From NCBI GenBank assembly GCA_903850565.1, contig CAINLV010000041.1:1-57782 (forward strand): a stretch of 57,782 nucleotides of DNA, given 5' to 3'. Positions 8,388-19,200 of the stretch are shown here, piece by piece (positions within the stretch are counted from its first letter, which is position 1; each line of letters opens with the position of its first letter). A program made the position numbers and the translations under genes. The stretch comes from an uncultured Actinomycetes bacterium. GTDB taxonomy: Bacteria > Actinomycetota > Actinomycetes > Nanopelagicales > Nanopelagicaceae. The notes below the pieces were generated by a model, which did not search any database, was not told the origin of the DNA, and saw only the letters and a program-made list of their open reading frames with translations.

Positions 8388-8883
8388 TAAGTCCTTCAGG
8401 TGGGATCACTGTGATTAATTTATTTTTAATATCAACGATTGGGACAATCTCGCGCACAAATGGGAAAAGTATTTCTCCAGATGGACCGGTGACCGCTAAT
8501 AAGTCTTGCCCCGGAAGCGGGATTACTTCAGTAACGATTCCAATTTTCTCACCAGACTCGGTAACCACAACGCAATCTATAAGTTGCAAGACATGAAAAT
8601 CATCTTCGTCCAAGGCATCAGCTTCAATATCCACCTCGGCTTTAAGAATGGTATCTCGAAGTTTTTCTACGCCGTTTCGATCGGTGATGCCTTCAAAGCC
8701 CAAAAGCAAAGTGCCATTGTGATTTCGCACTGATTTGATCGTTAGCGGCCCATGGAAAACTGGATCTGTCACAAGGACAGACCCAGCAAAGAAACGCTCT
8801 TCCGGAAGATCGGTGCGGACCTCAATGGTTGCCTCACCTAAAACTCCATGTGCCCGACCTATGCGGCCGACAGTCAGGAGCAT
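8371..8883 (-). CDS. rimM: 16S rRNA processing protein RimM
   Basis: Assembly factor for the head of the 30S subunit; binds S19. The 170 residues begin with the typical VGRIGRAHGVLGE segment of the RimM N-terminal barrel and end in a PRC-barrel domain containing VIPLPGQDLLAV and the closing IPPEGLID. It is separated from khpA by 2 bases and overlaps trmD, so all are cotranscribed. Conserved position between S16 and trmD supports the call. Confidence 0.96.
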   Translation of the reverse strand: MLLTVGRIGRAHGVLGEATIEVRTDLPEERFFAGSVLVTDPVFHGPLTIKSVRNHNGTLLLGFEGITDRNGVEKLRDTILKAEVDIEADALDEDDFHVLQLIDCVVVTESGEKIGIVTEVIPLPGQDLLAVTGPSGEILFPFVREIVPIVDIKNKLITVIPPEGLIDVPQ

Positions 8884-8885
8884 TA

Positions 8886-9125
8886 CTACCTGGCCTCGTC
8901 AGCCTCGATGAGGTCGACGCGGATTGACCTACCTGCAATTGCACTTACAACAGTTCGTAGTGCTCGTGCAGTACGGCCATTTCGACCGATGACCTTACCG
9001 ATGTCATCTGGATGTACCCGAACTTCTAGGGTAGTCCCACGACGATGATTCTTTTCAGTGATTACAACATCATCGGGATTATCGACAATGCCCTTCACTA
9101 AATGTTCTAGAGCTTCGTCGATCAT
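8886..9125 (-). CDS. khpA: KH-domain RNA-binding protein KhpA
   Basis: Small RNA-binding protein (79 residues) with one KH domain containing the IGRNGRTARALR loop (GxxG = GRNG). In other bacteria KhpA pairs with KhpB/Jag and influences cell elongation and RNA stability. Its position between rpsP and rimM is the family hallmark. Spacings of 2 bases on both sides show tight cotranscription. Confidence 0.95.
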   Translation of the reverse strand: MIDEALEHLVKGIVDNPDDVVITEKNHRRGTTLEVRVHPDDIGKVIGRNGRTARALRTVVSAIAGRSIRVDLIEADEAR

Positions 9126-9127
9126 TG

Positions 9128-9637
9128 TTATTCGGCTGCACTTTCAGAAGGAGCTTCGGTAACTTCAGCAACTGCCTCTGCGACCACTTCTTCAACTACT
9201 GGCGCTGCAACTTCTTCAACTACTGGCGCATTCTTTGCGGCCAATTTTTCAGCGGCCTTCTTCTTTAGCGTGGTTGCGCCTTCTTTAGGCTCATCCATAG
9301 ATTCTTTAACTGCAAGTTCGTATGCAATTCGCTTGTGTGGCTTTTCAGCAGCGACTCGAAGTGTTCCCTCAGTTCCAGGAAGACCCTTAGCTTTCTGCCA
9401 ATCGCCAGTCACCTTTAGCAAGACCTCTACCGCCTCAGTTGGCTGTGCGCCAACGCCAAGCCAATATTGCGCACGATCAGAGTTGACCTCAATGAGGGAA
9501 GGTTCTGATCCTGGAGAATAGCGACCGATCTCTTCGATGGCTCGACCATTACGAGCGGTGCGGGAGTCGGCTACGACAATTCGGTAATGCGGGGTGCGAA
9601 TTTTTCCAAGACGCATAAGCTTAATTTTTACGGCCAC
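9128..9637 (-). CDS. rpsP: 30S ribosomal protein S16 with C-terminal extension
   Basis: Ribosomal protein S16, residues 1 to about 80, begins [26 protein letters not shown]. The product is 169 residues, about twice the minimal S16. The extra tail (about 115-169) is low-complexity Ala/Glu/Val. Its DNA contains a 20-base direct repeat (9186-9205 and 9210-9229). GTG start at 9637 with AAGGAG nine bases upstream. Long A/E-rich S16 tails also occur in other actinobacteria. Confidence 0.96.
   Translation of the reverse strand: MAVKIKLMRLGKIRTPHYRIVVADSRTARNGRAIEEIGRYSPGSEPSLIEVNSDRAQYWLGVGAQPTEAVEVLLKVTGDWQKAKGLPGTEGTLRVAAEKPHKRIAYELAVKESMDEPKEGATTLKKKAAEKLAAKNAPVVEEVAAPVVEEVVAEAVAEVTEAPSESAAE
9186..9229. 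repeat. 20-base direct repeat in the rpsP tail
   Basis: Two exact 20-base copies, 24 bases apart, coding the repeated APVVEEVA part of the S16 tail. The period is a multiple of 3, so copy number change would keep the frame. Confidence 0.8.
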
Positions 9638-9801
9638 GAAGGCGTTCTCCTTGAGTTAGTCGGATTGAACCAAGAAACCGACAGTGGGAGCGTCGGAACT
9701 GATCTATCCATTGTTGACGAGTGTGCACGGGGGTAGAGGGCCCCATTGCAGGGTGCTAATCCTGCCATCTCCGCCTGCCAATCCCAAATCCAGAACCTTT
9801 T
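9638..9801 (-). promoter_or_regulatory. ffh-rpsP intergenic leader with short hairpins
   Basis: A 164-base gap. On the minus strand it holds a GCAGG/CCTGC stem (9748-9765), a GGGG/CCCC stem next to it, and CCGAC/GTCGG nearer rpsP. None is followed by a T-run, so these look like leader structure rather than a terminator. A separate rpsP promoter is likely but not pinned down. Confidence 0.3.
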
Positions 9802-11283
9802 CTAGGCTCCTTCGGCAGCTCGCTTGGCTGGGTTGCCGGATTTGGACTTCTTCTTTGGTGGCATATTTCCGCTCGATTTACCGCTGGGAAAGCCCATGCC
9901 TTGGCCCATTCCACCAGGAAGAGCCATACCTGAAGGAAGACCCATCCCGGCCGGGAGCCCGCGCCCGCCAGAGTTTCGCAACTGTTTCATCATCTTTTGG
10001 GCTTGGGAAAATCGATCCACTAAGGAGTTAATCTCCGAAACTGCCCTTCCACTTCCTAGCGCGATTCTGGCTCGGCGACTTCCATTGAGAATCTTGGGGT
10101 CATTTCGTTCTGCCGGAGTCATGGATTGAACGATCGCTTGGGTTCGCACCAGTTCCCCCTCATCAAAATTCTCCAGTTGCTTCTTCATCGCTGAAGAATT
10201 CATACCGGGAAGCATCCCCAACATCTTTGTCATTGAACCCATTTTTTTCATGGCTTGGAGTTGATCCAAGAAATCATCGAGGGTGAAATCTTCACCAGAG
10301 GCAAACTTAGTTTCCAGTTTGGATGATGTCTCCGAATCAAAGGCCTTCTTGGCTTGTTCGGCTAGCGTTTGAACATCGCCCATGCCCAAAATGCGAGATG
10401 CCATCCGGTCGGGGTAGAAGAGATCGAAGTCTTCAACTTTTTCACCCGTTGCCGCGAACATAATGGGACGACCAGTGGCCTTCGCAATCGAAAGAGCCGC
10501 GCCGCCGCGGGCGTCGCCGTCTAGTTTCGTCAAAACAACGGCATCGAAACCAACGCCCTCCATAAATGCTTTTGCAGTGACAACAGCATCTTGGCCGATC
10601 ATGGCATCGACTACGAAAAGAACTTCCTGAGGATTAATGGCATCGCGAATAGATTTAGCTTGCTTCATCAACTCCAGATCAACGCCTAAGCGACCGGCGG
10701 TATCCACGATCACCATATTGTGCATTTTCTCTTTGGCGAACTTCACGCCAGCGCGCGCTACTTCGATGGGATCTCCAACACCATTACCTGGCGAAGGTGC
10801 AAAAACTGGAACTCCGATCGACTCCCCCACAATTTGCAATTGGGTAACGGCATTTGGTCGCTGCAAATCCGAGGCCACCAAGATCGGCGTATTTCCCTGA
10901 TCCTTTAAGTACTTCGCCAATTTTCCAGCCAAAGAAGTTTTACCTGCACCTTGCAAACCTGTTAACAGGATTACCGTCGGCGGGTTCTTAGCGAATCGGA
11001 TTCGGCGAGCATTGCCGCCTAAGATTTCAATTAATTCTTCGTTAATGATCTCAAAGATTTGTTGAGAAGGGTTGATTCCCTTGTTGATATCGGGCAGTAC
11101 TTCTAGCGATCTAGTTCGAATTTTGGAGATGAATTCTTCAGCAACATCTAAGGAGACATCTGAATCCAACAAGGCGACTCGGATCTCATCACAAATCTCA
11201 TTAAGGTCTTCAGCCTTTAACCGCCCCTTTTTCCGAAGGGAGGAGAAGGCGCTGGAGAATTTTACGGAGAGCGAATCAAACAT
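9802..11283 (-). CDS. ffh: Signal recognition particle GTPase Ffh
   Basis: SRP54 homologue that binds signal sequences and 4.5S RNA and docks with FtsY. The 493 residues show the N domain, then the G domain with GLQGAGKTS (P-loop), DTAGRLGVD and TKLDGDARGG. The methionine-rich M domain follows. The C-terminus is Gly/Met/Pro-rich and ends in a basic stretch (PPKKKSKSG). A TAGGAT hexamer 6 bases before ATG lies right at the glnD stop, suggesting its own leaderless promoter besides read-through from glnD. The SRP RNA gene is not in this window. Confidence 0.97.
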   Translation of the reverse strand: MFDSLSVKFSSAFSSLRKKGRLKAEDLNEICDEIRVALLDSDVSLDVAEEFISKIRTRSLEVLPDINKGINPSQQIFEIINEELIEILGGNARRIRFAKNPPTVILLTGLQGAGKTSLAGKLAKYLKDQGNTPILVASDLQRPNAVTQLQIVGESIGVPVFAPSPGNGVGDPIEVARAGVKFAKEKMHNMVIVDTAGRLGVDLELMKQAKSIRDAINPQEVLFVVDAMIGQDAVVTAKAFMEGVGFDAVVLTKLDGDARGGAALSIAKATGRPIMFAATGEKVEDFDLFYPDRMASRILGMGDVQTLAEQAKKAFDSETSSKLETKFASGEDFTLDDFLDQLQAMKKMGSMTKMLGMLPGMNSSAMKKQLENFDEGELVRTQAIVQSMTPAERNDPKILNGSRRARIALGSGRAVSEINSLVDRFSQAQKMMKQLRNSGGRGLPAGMGLPSGMALPGGMGQGMGFPSGKSSGNMPPKKKSKSGNPAKRAAEGA

Positions 11284-11289
11284 GAAGCA

Positions 11290-11295
11290 ATCCTA
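11290..11295 (-). promoter_or_regulatory. Leaderless -10 hexamer for ffh
   Basis: TAGGAT then 6 bases then ATG of ffh, immediately after the glnD stop codon. Confidence 0.4.
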
Positions 11296-13557
11296 CTATT
11301 GGGTCAGTAGGAGGTTCTCAACCTGGTTAGCCAGCAAAACCGTGCGCTCTTCGGACAATGCATTTCCGCTGAGATCGGTAAGGTACAAGGTGTCAAATGC
11401 TTCCGCTCCTAAAGTAGCGACGATCGCAGCACGGATATCCACACCAAATCTCGTTACCGCCTTTGCGACCGCATAAAGAACACCGGGACGGTCATGCATG
11501 CGGACTTCTAAGACCGTTGCATTGGTTGCAAAATCGTTGCTGGCTCGGGCGATGGGAGGTGCAACCGGAATGCCAGGAAATTTTCGGTAATTGCGAATTC
11601 GTTCATCGATACGACTGGAGAGGTCAATATCCCCAGTAAAGGCTCGTTTGAGAAGTTCTTGTAACTTCTCATTGGTGGGCGGTTCTGCATTCACATCCAA
11701 TGCAATAATCCACTTCATCACTGCAAAATCCCCATGGGATCGAGTTCGTGCGGATCGAACATCCATTCTGGAAATACTCAGTACGCCAGCCACCATAGAG
11801 AGCAAACCAACTTGGTCTGGAGAGATAATCTCAATTTCATAGGTATTTTCCTGCTTGGTGATATTGGTCCAAAGAACACCTTCTTGACATCGCAATTCTT
11901 GCTCGGGGGTGAGCTGCAATTGCGCCGGTGGGGTGAATCCAGACATTGCCGAAAGACAACGTTTAACTAAATCGGCAACTAATCGGGCCTTCCAGTCACT
12001 CCAAGCGGTACGACCGGTGGCTTCACCGTCAGCAATACTCAGCGCATGCAACAACTCCAAAACTGCGGGATCGTTCACTATCGAGGTCACTGAAGCAATA
12101 GTTTGTGGATCATCCAAGTCGCGTCGAGTTGCAACCGAGGAGAGCAAGAGATGATGTCGAACCAGTAGTGCCAGGGTATCCGCATCAATCTCCGGGAAAC
12201 CCATTCTCAATGCAAGAGGTTTAATCAGTACTTCGCCATATTCTGAATGATCAAGATCGACAAAACCCTTGCCTATGTCATGAAAGGCAGCCGCTACCAA
12301 AAGTAAATCTGGTCGGTGAACAGTTCGCAGGAGATGAGTTGCCCTGACCGCTGTTTCCAACATGTGGCGATCTACGGTGTGGCGATGCAAGACATTTCGC
12401 TGTGGAAGGAAGCGCACATGGCTCCACTCGGGAATCCATTTCTCGATAATGCCCTCTTGATCCAAAGCCTCCCATACGCGAATCATGGCCGCGCCTGCCC
12501 CCAAGAGAGAGACCAAATCTTCTCTAGCTTGTCTTGGCCACGGGGTGTTTAGCGGTTGAAAGTTCTGCGCCAACTCCAAGCATGCATCTACGGACAGTGG
12601 TAGACCGCGCTGGGCCGCAGCTGCGGCGGCACGCAATCCAAAAGTCGGATCTGAAAATGAACCGCTACCTGAAACGAGGCTGACTTCTTCATTTTCAACC
12701 TCTATTCCTTCAGAGATAGCTAAATTTGGCTTCTTCCGAAAGAGTGATTTCTTCTTGGTATTTTCAATTCGATGGATGGTTAAGTCCATGACGTAATCAA
12801 CGGCCCGGGCCGCTTTTGCTACTTCCAGCATTAAGACATCGGCATCGACTATCTCTAACTCTCTGGCTACTTTGTCTTGCTCAGTTAGCAGGAGTTGATC
12901 ACGATTTCTACCAGTAACGGCGTGTAACGCATCGCGAACATTTGCAAGCAACGCTTCCGCTGACGCTAATCGCTCTAACGCGACCGGAACCAAACCAACT
13001 CTAGAAATGGCGCGAATCGCATTGATATCCCGCAAACCACCTCGAGACTCCTTTAATTCAGGTTCCAAGAGAAATGCGAGTTCGCCAGATCTAGCCGCTC
13101 TTTCTTGTACCGATTTCACCAGAGCAGGAAAATTCTTATTGAAGTTTCTGCGCCAATCTTCTTGCGCATCATTGTTTACGATATCGACAAGATCCGGATT
13201 TCCCGCAACAAAGCGAATATCCAAAAGCCCCATGGCAACTTTGATATCTGCTTGCGCAGTTTCTCTGGTTTCTGCGCGAGTACGCACCGAGTGGTCAATG
13301 AGTCGTGGACCGCTCCACAGTGGGTAAAGAAATGCATTAACAAATTCTGAAAGTTTTTCGGTACCCAACGAACCATCGTGCAAAATAAGTAGATCTAAAT
13401 CCGAGCCAGGCGCTAACTCGCCGCGACCATATCCACCAACAGCGGCAAGTGCAATGGAACTTTCAGATTTATGAAGCGTTGTAATAAGGCTAGAAAAAGA
13501 TGCGCCCAAAGCTCGATCGGCTTCATCGGAACGCTCACGTCTTTCTCTAGTACCCAT
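11296..13557 (-). CDS. glnD: [Protein-PII] uridylyltransferase/adenylyltransferase GlnD
   Basis: Nitrogen sensor that modifies PII on Tyr51 at low glutamine and reverses it at high glutamine. The 753 residues contain the nucleotidyltransferase motif GGYGRGELAPGSDLDLL (about 41-57), an HD domain with HDIGKG, and two C-terminal ACT domains. It is shorter than enterobacterial GlnD (about 890). In Corynebacterium the homologue adenylylates GlnK; which nucleotide is used here cannot be told. It lies downstream of amtB-glnK behind a strong hairpin, with its own TAGGCT hexamer 6 bases before ATG. Confidence 0.95.
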   Translation of the reverse strand: MGTRERRERSDEADRALGASFSSLITTLHKSESSIALAAVGGYGRGELAPGSDLDLLILHDGSLGTEKLSEFVNAFLYPLWSGPRLIDHSVRTRAETRETAQADIKVAMGLLDIRFVAGNPDLVDIVNNDAQEDWRRNFNKNFPALVKSVQERAARSGELAFLLEPELKESRGGLRDINAIRAISRVGLVPVALERLASAEALLANVRDALHAVTGRNRDQLLLTEQDKVARELEIVDADVLMLEVAKAARAVDYVMDLTIHRIENTKKKSLFRKKPNLAISEGIEVENEEVSLVSGSGSFSDPTFGLRAAAAAAQRGLPLSVDACLELAQNFQPLNTPWPRQAREDLVSLLGAGAAMIRVWEALDQEGIIEKWIPEWSHVRFLPQRNVLHRHTVDRHMLETAVRATHLLRTVHRPDLLLVAAAFHDIGKGFVDLDHSEYGEVLIKPLALRMGFPEIDADTLALLVRHHLLLSSVATRRDLDDPQTIASVTSIVNDPAVLELLHALSIADGEATGRTAWSDWKARLVADLVKRCLSAMSGFTPPAQLQLTPEQELRCQEGVLWTNITKQENTYEIEIISPDQVGLLSMVAGVLSISRMDVRSARTRSHGDFAVMKWIIALDVNAEPPTNEKLQELLKRAFTGDIDLSSRIDERIRNYRKFPGIPVAPPIARASNDFATNATVLEVRMHDRPGVLYAVAKAVTRFGVDIRAAIVATLGAEAFDTLYLTDLSGNALSEERTVLLANQVENLLLTQ

Positions 13558-13563
13558 AAGAAA

Positions 13564-13569
13564 AGCCTA
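13564..13569 (-). promoter_or_regulatory. Leaderless -10 hexamer for glnD
   Basis: TAGGCT then 6 bases then ATG of glnD. It overlaps the foot of the glnK-glnD hairpin by two bases. Confidence 0.45.
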
Positions 13570-13609
13570 ACTTCCCCACCTTAGAAAACCCCTCAAGGTG
13601 AGGAAGTTA
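13568..13609 (-). terminator. Hairpin terminator/attenuator between glnK and glnD
   Basis: Two 15-base arms (13568-13582 and 13595-13609) pair with a single G-U on the minus-strand RNA around a 12-base loop. GGCTTTTCTT follows. This is an intrinsic terminator for amtB-glnK placed just before the glnD start. Confidence 0.75.
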
Positions 13610-13649
13610 AGCAACCGTTTACTGTCGTACTGTGGACCTGTTGCAATAA

Positions 13650-15277
<1,628 letters not shown>

Positions 15278-15352
15278 AAGTGCCCCAAACGAAAATGTAG
15301 GTATAGATCCATCGATCTCGACGTTGAGAGGATCGAATAATGACCGCTAATC

Positions 15353-15390
15353 GTTACAAGGAGGGCTCAGTTTCGTTTCACAGAGGTGAC
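15353..15390 (-). promoter_or_regulatory. GlnR-like box upstream of amtB
   Basis: On the minus strand: GTCAC-6-GAAAC-6-GAGCC-6-GTAAC. This is the actinobacterial GlnR layout (GTNAC-n6-GAAAC repeated), with the first pair perfect and the second degraded. It ends 75 bases upstream of the amtB start, a sensible distance for activation. Confidence 0.55.
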
Positions 15391-15439
15391 GCTTGGCGCA
15401 GAATTGTTTCAATCAGGTTAAGAATCCCTTTTGTCGGAT

Positions 15440-16276
15440 TTAGCTGACGAGCCCTTCAATATATGTCGCGGCGTCGAAGGGGCGAAGGTCTGTAGCACCT
15501 TCCCCATATCCCACGAATTTAATGGGTAGGCCAGTCTGACGCTCTATAGCCAGCGCGATCCCACCGCTTGCCGAGCCATCCATCTTGGTCACAATCAACC
15601 CGGTGACATTCACGCTTTCGGCAAATACCTTGCTTTGGGCTATGCCATTTTGGCCAGTAGTGGCATCGACTACTAATAAGACCTCATCAACTGGAGAGCT
15701 CTTCTCAATGACTCGACGAATCTTGCCTAATTCATCCATCAGTCCTGACTTGGTATGCAGACGACCGGCGGTATCCACAATCAAAATCTCTACCCCAGAT
15801 TTTTGTGCCTGTGAAATGGCATCAAAGGCTACCGATGCTGGATCTGCCTGTGCGGCACCTGCGATAACCGGAATACCCAATCGGGTACCCCATGTTTGCA
15901 ATTGATCGATGGCGCCGGCTCGGAAAGTATCGGCAGCAGCAACGCTTACAGTTTTTCCACTCTTCGTTAAGAAGTTGGCCAACTTTGCTACCGAAGTAGT
16001 CTTTCCGGTTCCATTAACGCCAACCACCAAAATCGTCGTTGTTCGGTCCGTAGCCAGGTTCAATGTTCTTGTCGTAGAACTCAACCACGAGGTTAAAATC
16101 GCGATTACTTCCGCTTGACTATCTGATCCACGATTTCGCTTTGCTGTCGCGACTACTTCCGCTGCAGCTGCTGCGCCTAAATCTGATTCAATGAGAGCGC
16201 GTTCAATTTCATCCCAGTCTTGCTCGGAGATCGAACCTGAACGTAATTTGGAAAATAACTTACTAAATAGCGCCAT
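15440..16276 (-). CDS. ftsY: Signal recognition particle receptor FtsY (NG domain only)
   Basis: Membrane-docking GTPase partner of Ffh. At 278 residues it consists of the N domain and G domain with GVNGTGKTTS (P-loop), DTFRAGA, DTAGRLHTKSGL and TKMDGSASGG. The acidic A domain or N-terminal transmembrane segment found in many actinobacterial FtsY proteins is missing. The short N-terminus MALFSKLFSKLRSG could act as an amphipathic membrane helix. It is 11 bases downstream of smc, the usual smc-ftsY pair. Confidence 0.95.
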   Translation of the reverse strand: MALFSKLFSKLRSGSISEQDWDEIERALIESDLGAAAAAEVVATAKRNRGSDSQAEVIAILTSWLSSTTRTLNLATDRTTTILVVGVNGTGKTTSVAKLANFLTKSGKTVSVAAADTFRAGAIDQLQTWGTRLGIPVIAGAAQADPASVAFDAISQAQKSGVEILIVDTAGRLHTKSGLMDELGKIRRVIEKSSPVDEVLLVVDATTGQNGIAQSKVFAESVNVTGLIVTKMDGSASGGIALAIERQTGLPIKFVGYGEGATDLRPFDAATYIEGLVS

Positions 16277-16287
16277 GACAATACCGG

Positions 16288-19200
16288 TTAGGAATTGTTT
16301 TCGGCTTCGCGCAGCCTTTGAGAAATTACTTCGCTGACACCATCGCCGCGCATCGTTACTCCGTAAAGAGCATCTGCAATTTCCATGGTGCGTTTTTGGT
16401 GCGTGATGATGATCAACTGAGATTTCTCACGCAATTCTTCGAAGACTCCCAAGAGTCGACCAAGGTTTGTGTCGTCCAAGGCTGCTTCCACTTCATCCAT
16501 TACGTAGAACGGACTTGGACGCGCTTTGAAGATCGCCACGAGAAGCGCAACAGCCACCAATGATTTTTCGCCACCAGAGAGCAACGAGAGACGCTTGATT
16601 CGCTTCCCAGGAGGTCGTGCTTCAACATCCACGCCGGTATTCATGATGTCATCGGGATTGGTCAAAATAAGTCGGCCATCTCCACCTGGGAAGAGCCGAG
16701 CAAAAATCGTTTCAAATTCGCGAGCGGTATCAAGGAAGGCCTCGTGGAAAATTTGCTGAACTTTCTCATCTACCTCTTTGACAATTTCCAACAAGTCTTT
16801 TCTGGTCTTCTTCAAATCTTCGAGTTGCTCGGCCAGATAACGCAACCGTTCTTCTAGCGCGGTGTACTCCTCCAGGGCAAGTGGGTTAATTTTGCCTAAC
16901 ATTGCCAAGGAGCGTTCGGCTTGAACCAATCGCTTCTCTTGCTGCTCGCGGCGATACGGAATTAGGTCCCCAGGCACAAATTCGCCGGCCTCATTCTCAA
17001 CAAAGGTAGGAACATCATTGGTCGGACCGTATTCACCAAGAAGTGTGGCTACATCTACGCCTAGTTCTTCAACAGCGCGATCTTCCAATTGTTCTATCCG
17101 CATTCGTTGCTCGGCGCGAGCGATTTCATCGCGGTGAACACTGGAGGTGAGTTGATCCAATTCGGTTGAGAGTTCGCGACTTTGAACTCGTATGGCCAGA
17201 AGTTCACCTTCTCGCTCAGAACGGGCAAGCTCGAGTCGTTCGCGCTCAGCAGCCGCTTTGGCAATTGAAGTTTCTATTTGAATTAATGCTTCGTAAGCGG
17301 CATCGGCCACGGCCTGAGCTGTTACCGAAGCAAGGGCGCGCTGCTCTCTTCTAATGATTGCTTTTGAGGCTGATTCGCGTTCGTTCTTCGCGCTAATTTC
17401 AAGTGCAAGGGCTCGTTGGCCTAGAGCGGTAAGTCGCTCTTCTTGGGTTCGAAGGTGCAATCGTGCTTCTACTTCACCAGAACGGGAGGACGAAACCTGA
17501 GATCTCAAATCTTCTAGATGCGTTAAATCCGGCTCCTGGGGATCTTGCTGCGATTCGAACTGCCCAAGGGCCGCTTCCAGATCTTGTTCATCGGATGCTC
17601 GTTGGTGAGACGCTTCCAGAAGCGAAGCAGCTGATCGTTCAACTTCGGCTTGGGCACTTTTTACATTCTGACCAGCAACAGCCATTTGTTCGGCAAGACC
17701 AGACATCTTTGCATCGGACTCATTAAGTCGCGCTAACCGATCTTCGTACTCGTTCTTCTTTGCTGCCAGATTCTCTTGAGAACGAACTAGTTCAAATTTG
17801 ATCTGTTCGGATGAGGCAATAACTTTATTGAGTTCGGAATCAGTCTTTTCCAGCAAGGCGCTTATCTCGATTGCAGAATTCTGTTGCGCCGATCCCCCGC
17901 GAACCCGAACCCGGCTAACAACATCGCCATCTCGAGTAACTGCGACTAAAGATTTGTCCTGAGCGAGAGCGCTTTCGGCCGCTTTCAAATCCTCAACTGC
18001 TACAAAACCGGAAAATAGTTGAGCGACGATATTTGCAATATCAGGTGAGGTAATCAGCGAGGAGAGCGAAACTAATCCGGCTGGAAGCGCCTGTTGGGTT
18101 GGCTCTGCTTGTGAATGATCGATAACTAATAACTCTGACTGACCGGCATTTTCACTCTTGAGCAAGGTCAACGCCGCTACGGCAGAATGTAAATCTTCGA
18201 CGACGATTGAATCGGCAAGTGGCCCCAAGGCTGCTGCAACTGCTGCTTCCCACCCATCCACCACTGAGATCAATGAAGCAAGACGGCCTCGGACTCGGAC
18301 TCCGCCTCTACCTGAAAGAACTGCATTGGAGCCGTCGCGATGTACCAAGCTCTCTTTCAGTGCAGAAAGTCGCGCCTCTAACCCGGAACGATTTCGTTCA
18401 AGTACTTGGACATTTTCTTGGAGCGCGGCATATTCGGATTGAGCGATATCTAATTGCGCTTTCGCTGCCTCAAATTGCGAATCTAAATCTGGCTCGCTGG
18501 CATCTAACCCAGCAATTTCAGTTTCCAGTAATGCAAATTCTTCCTGGAATTTCTTCAATCGGAAGTTGGCATCATCGCCAGACTTAGTCAGACGAGAAAT
18601 TTCCGCATCCGTTGCATCAATTCGAGATCGAAGTCCGTTGATGTGACCTTCTTGTCGCGCCGTACCTTCGCGTTGGTCAGCGATAGCTCGAAGAGCTGCA
18701 GAGACTCGATTTTCTTCCAAGGCCAATTGGCTTTCCAATTGGTGTAATTCATCCGAGACTGATTTCAAGCCACCTTTAGCTTCGGCAAGATCTTTATCCA
18801 TTGCCACTTCTTGTTCGCGCAGGACCTTTGCTTCTGCTTCCATGGAATCTGGATCGCGACCACTACTTCTGGCTTCGTCATTCTCTTCAGAAAGGAATCG
18901 GGCTCGCTCGGAGGCCAGATTTTGCACGCCGCGAAATTTCTCTCGTTGGGCTGTTAATTTGTAATAATTTTCCTGCGCGTTGATCAATTGTGGGTTTTCG
19001 GCAAGGGAAACCCCATCCAACTCTTCTTCGCGAGCGCGAGAAGCGTTTAGCGCGGCCTCAACCTGATCTCGCCTAATCCTTAAGGTGGTTTCATCTGCTA
19101 CTTCAGCATCTAACGTGCCACGAAGTTGCAACAAATCATCGGCAAGAAGTCGAAGCTTGGAATCCCTGACATCGGATTGGATGGTGGATGCCTTGCGGGC

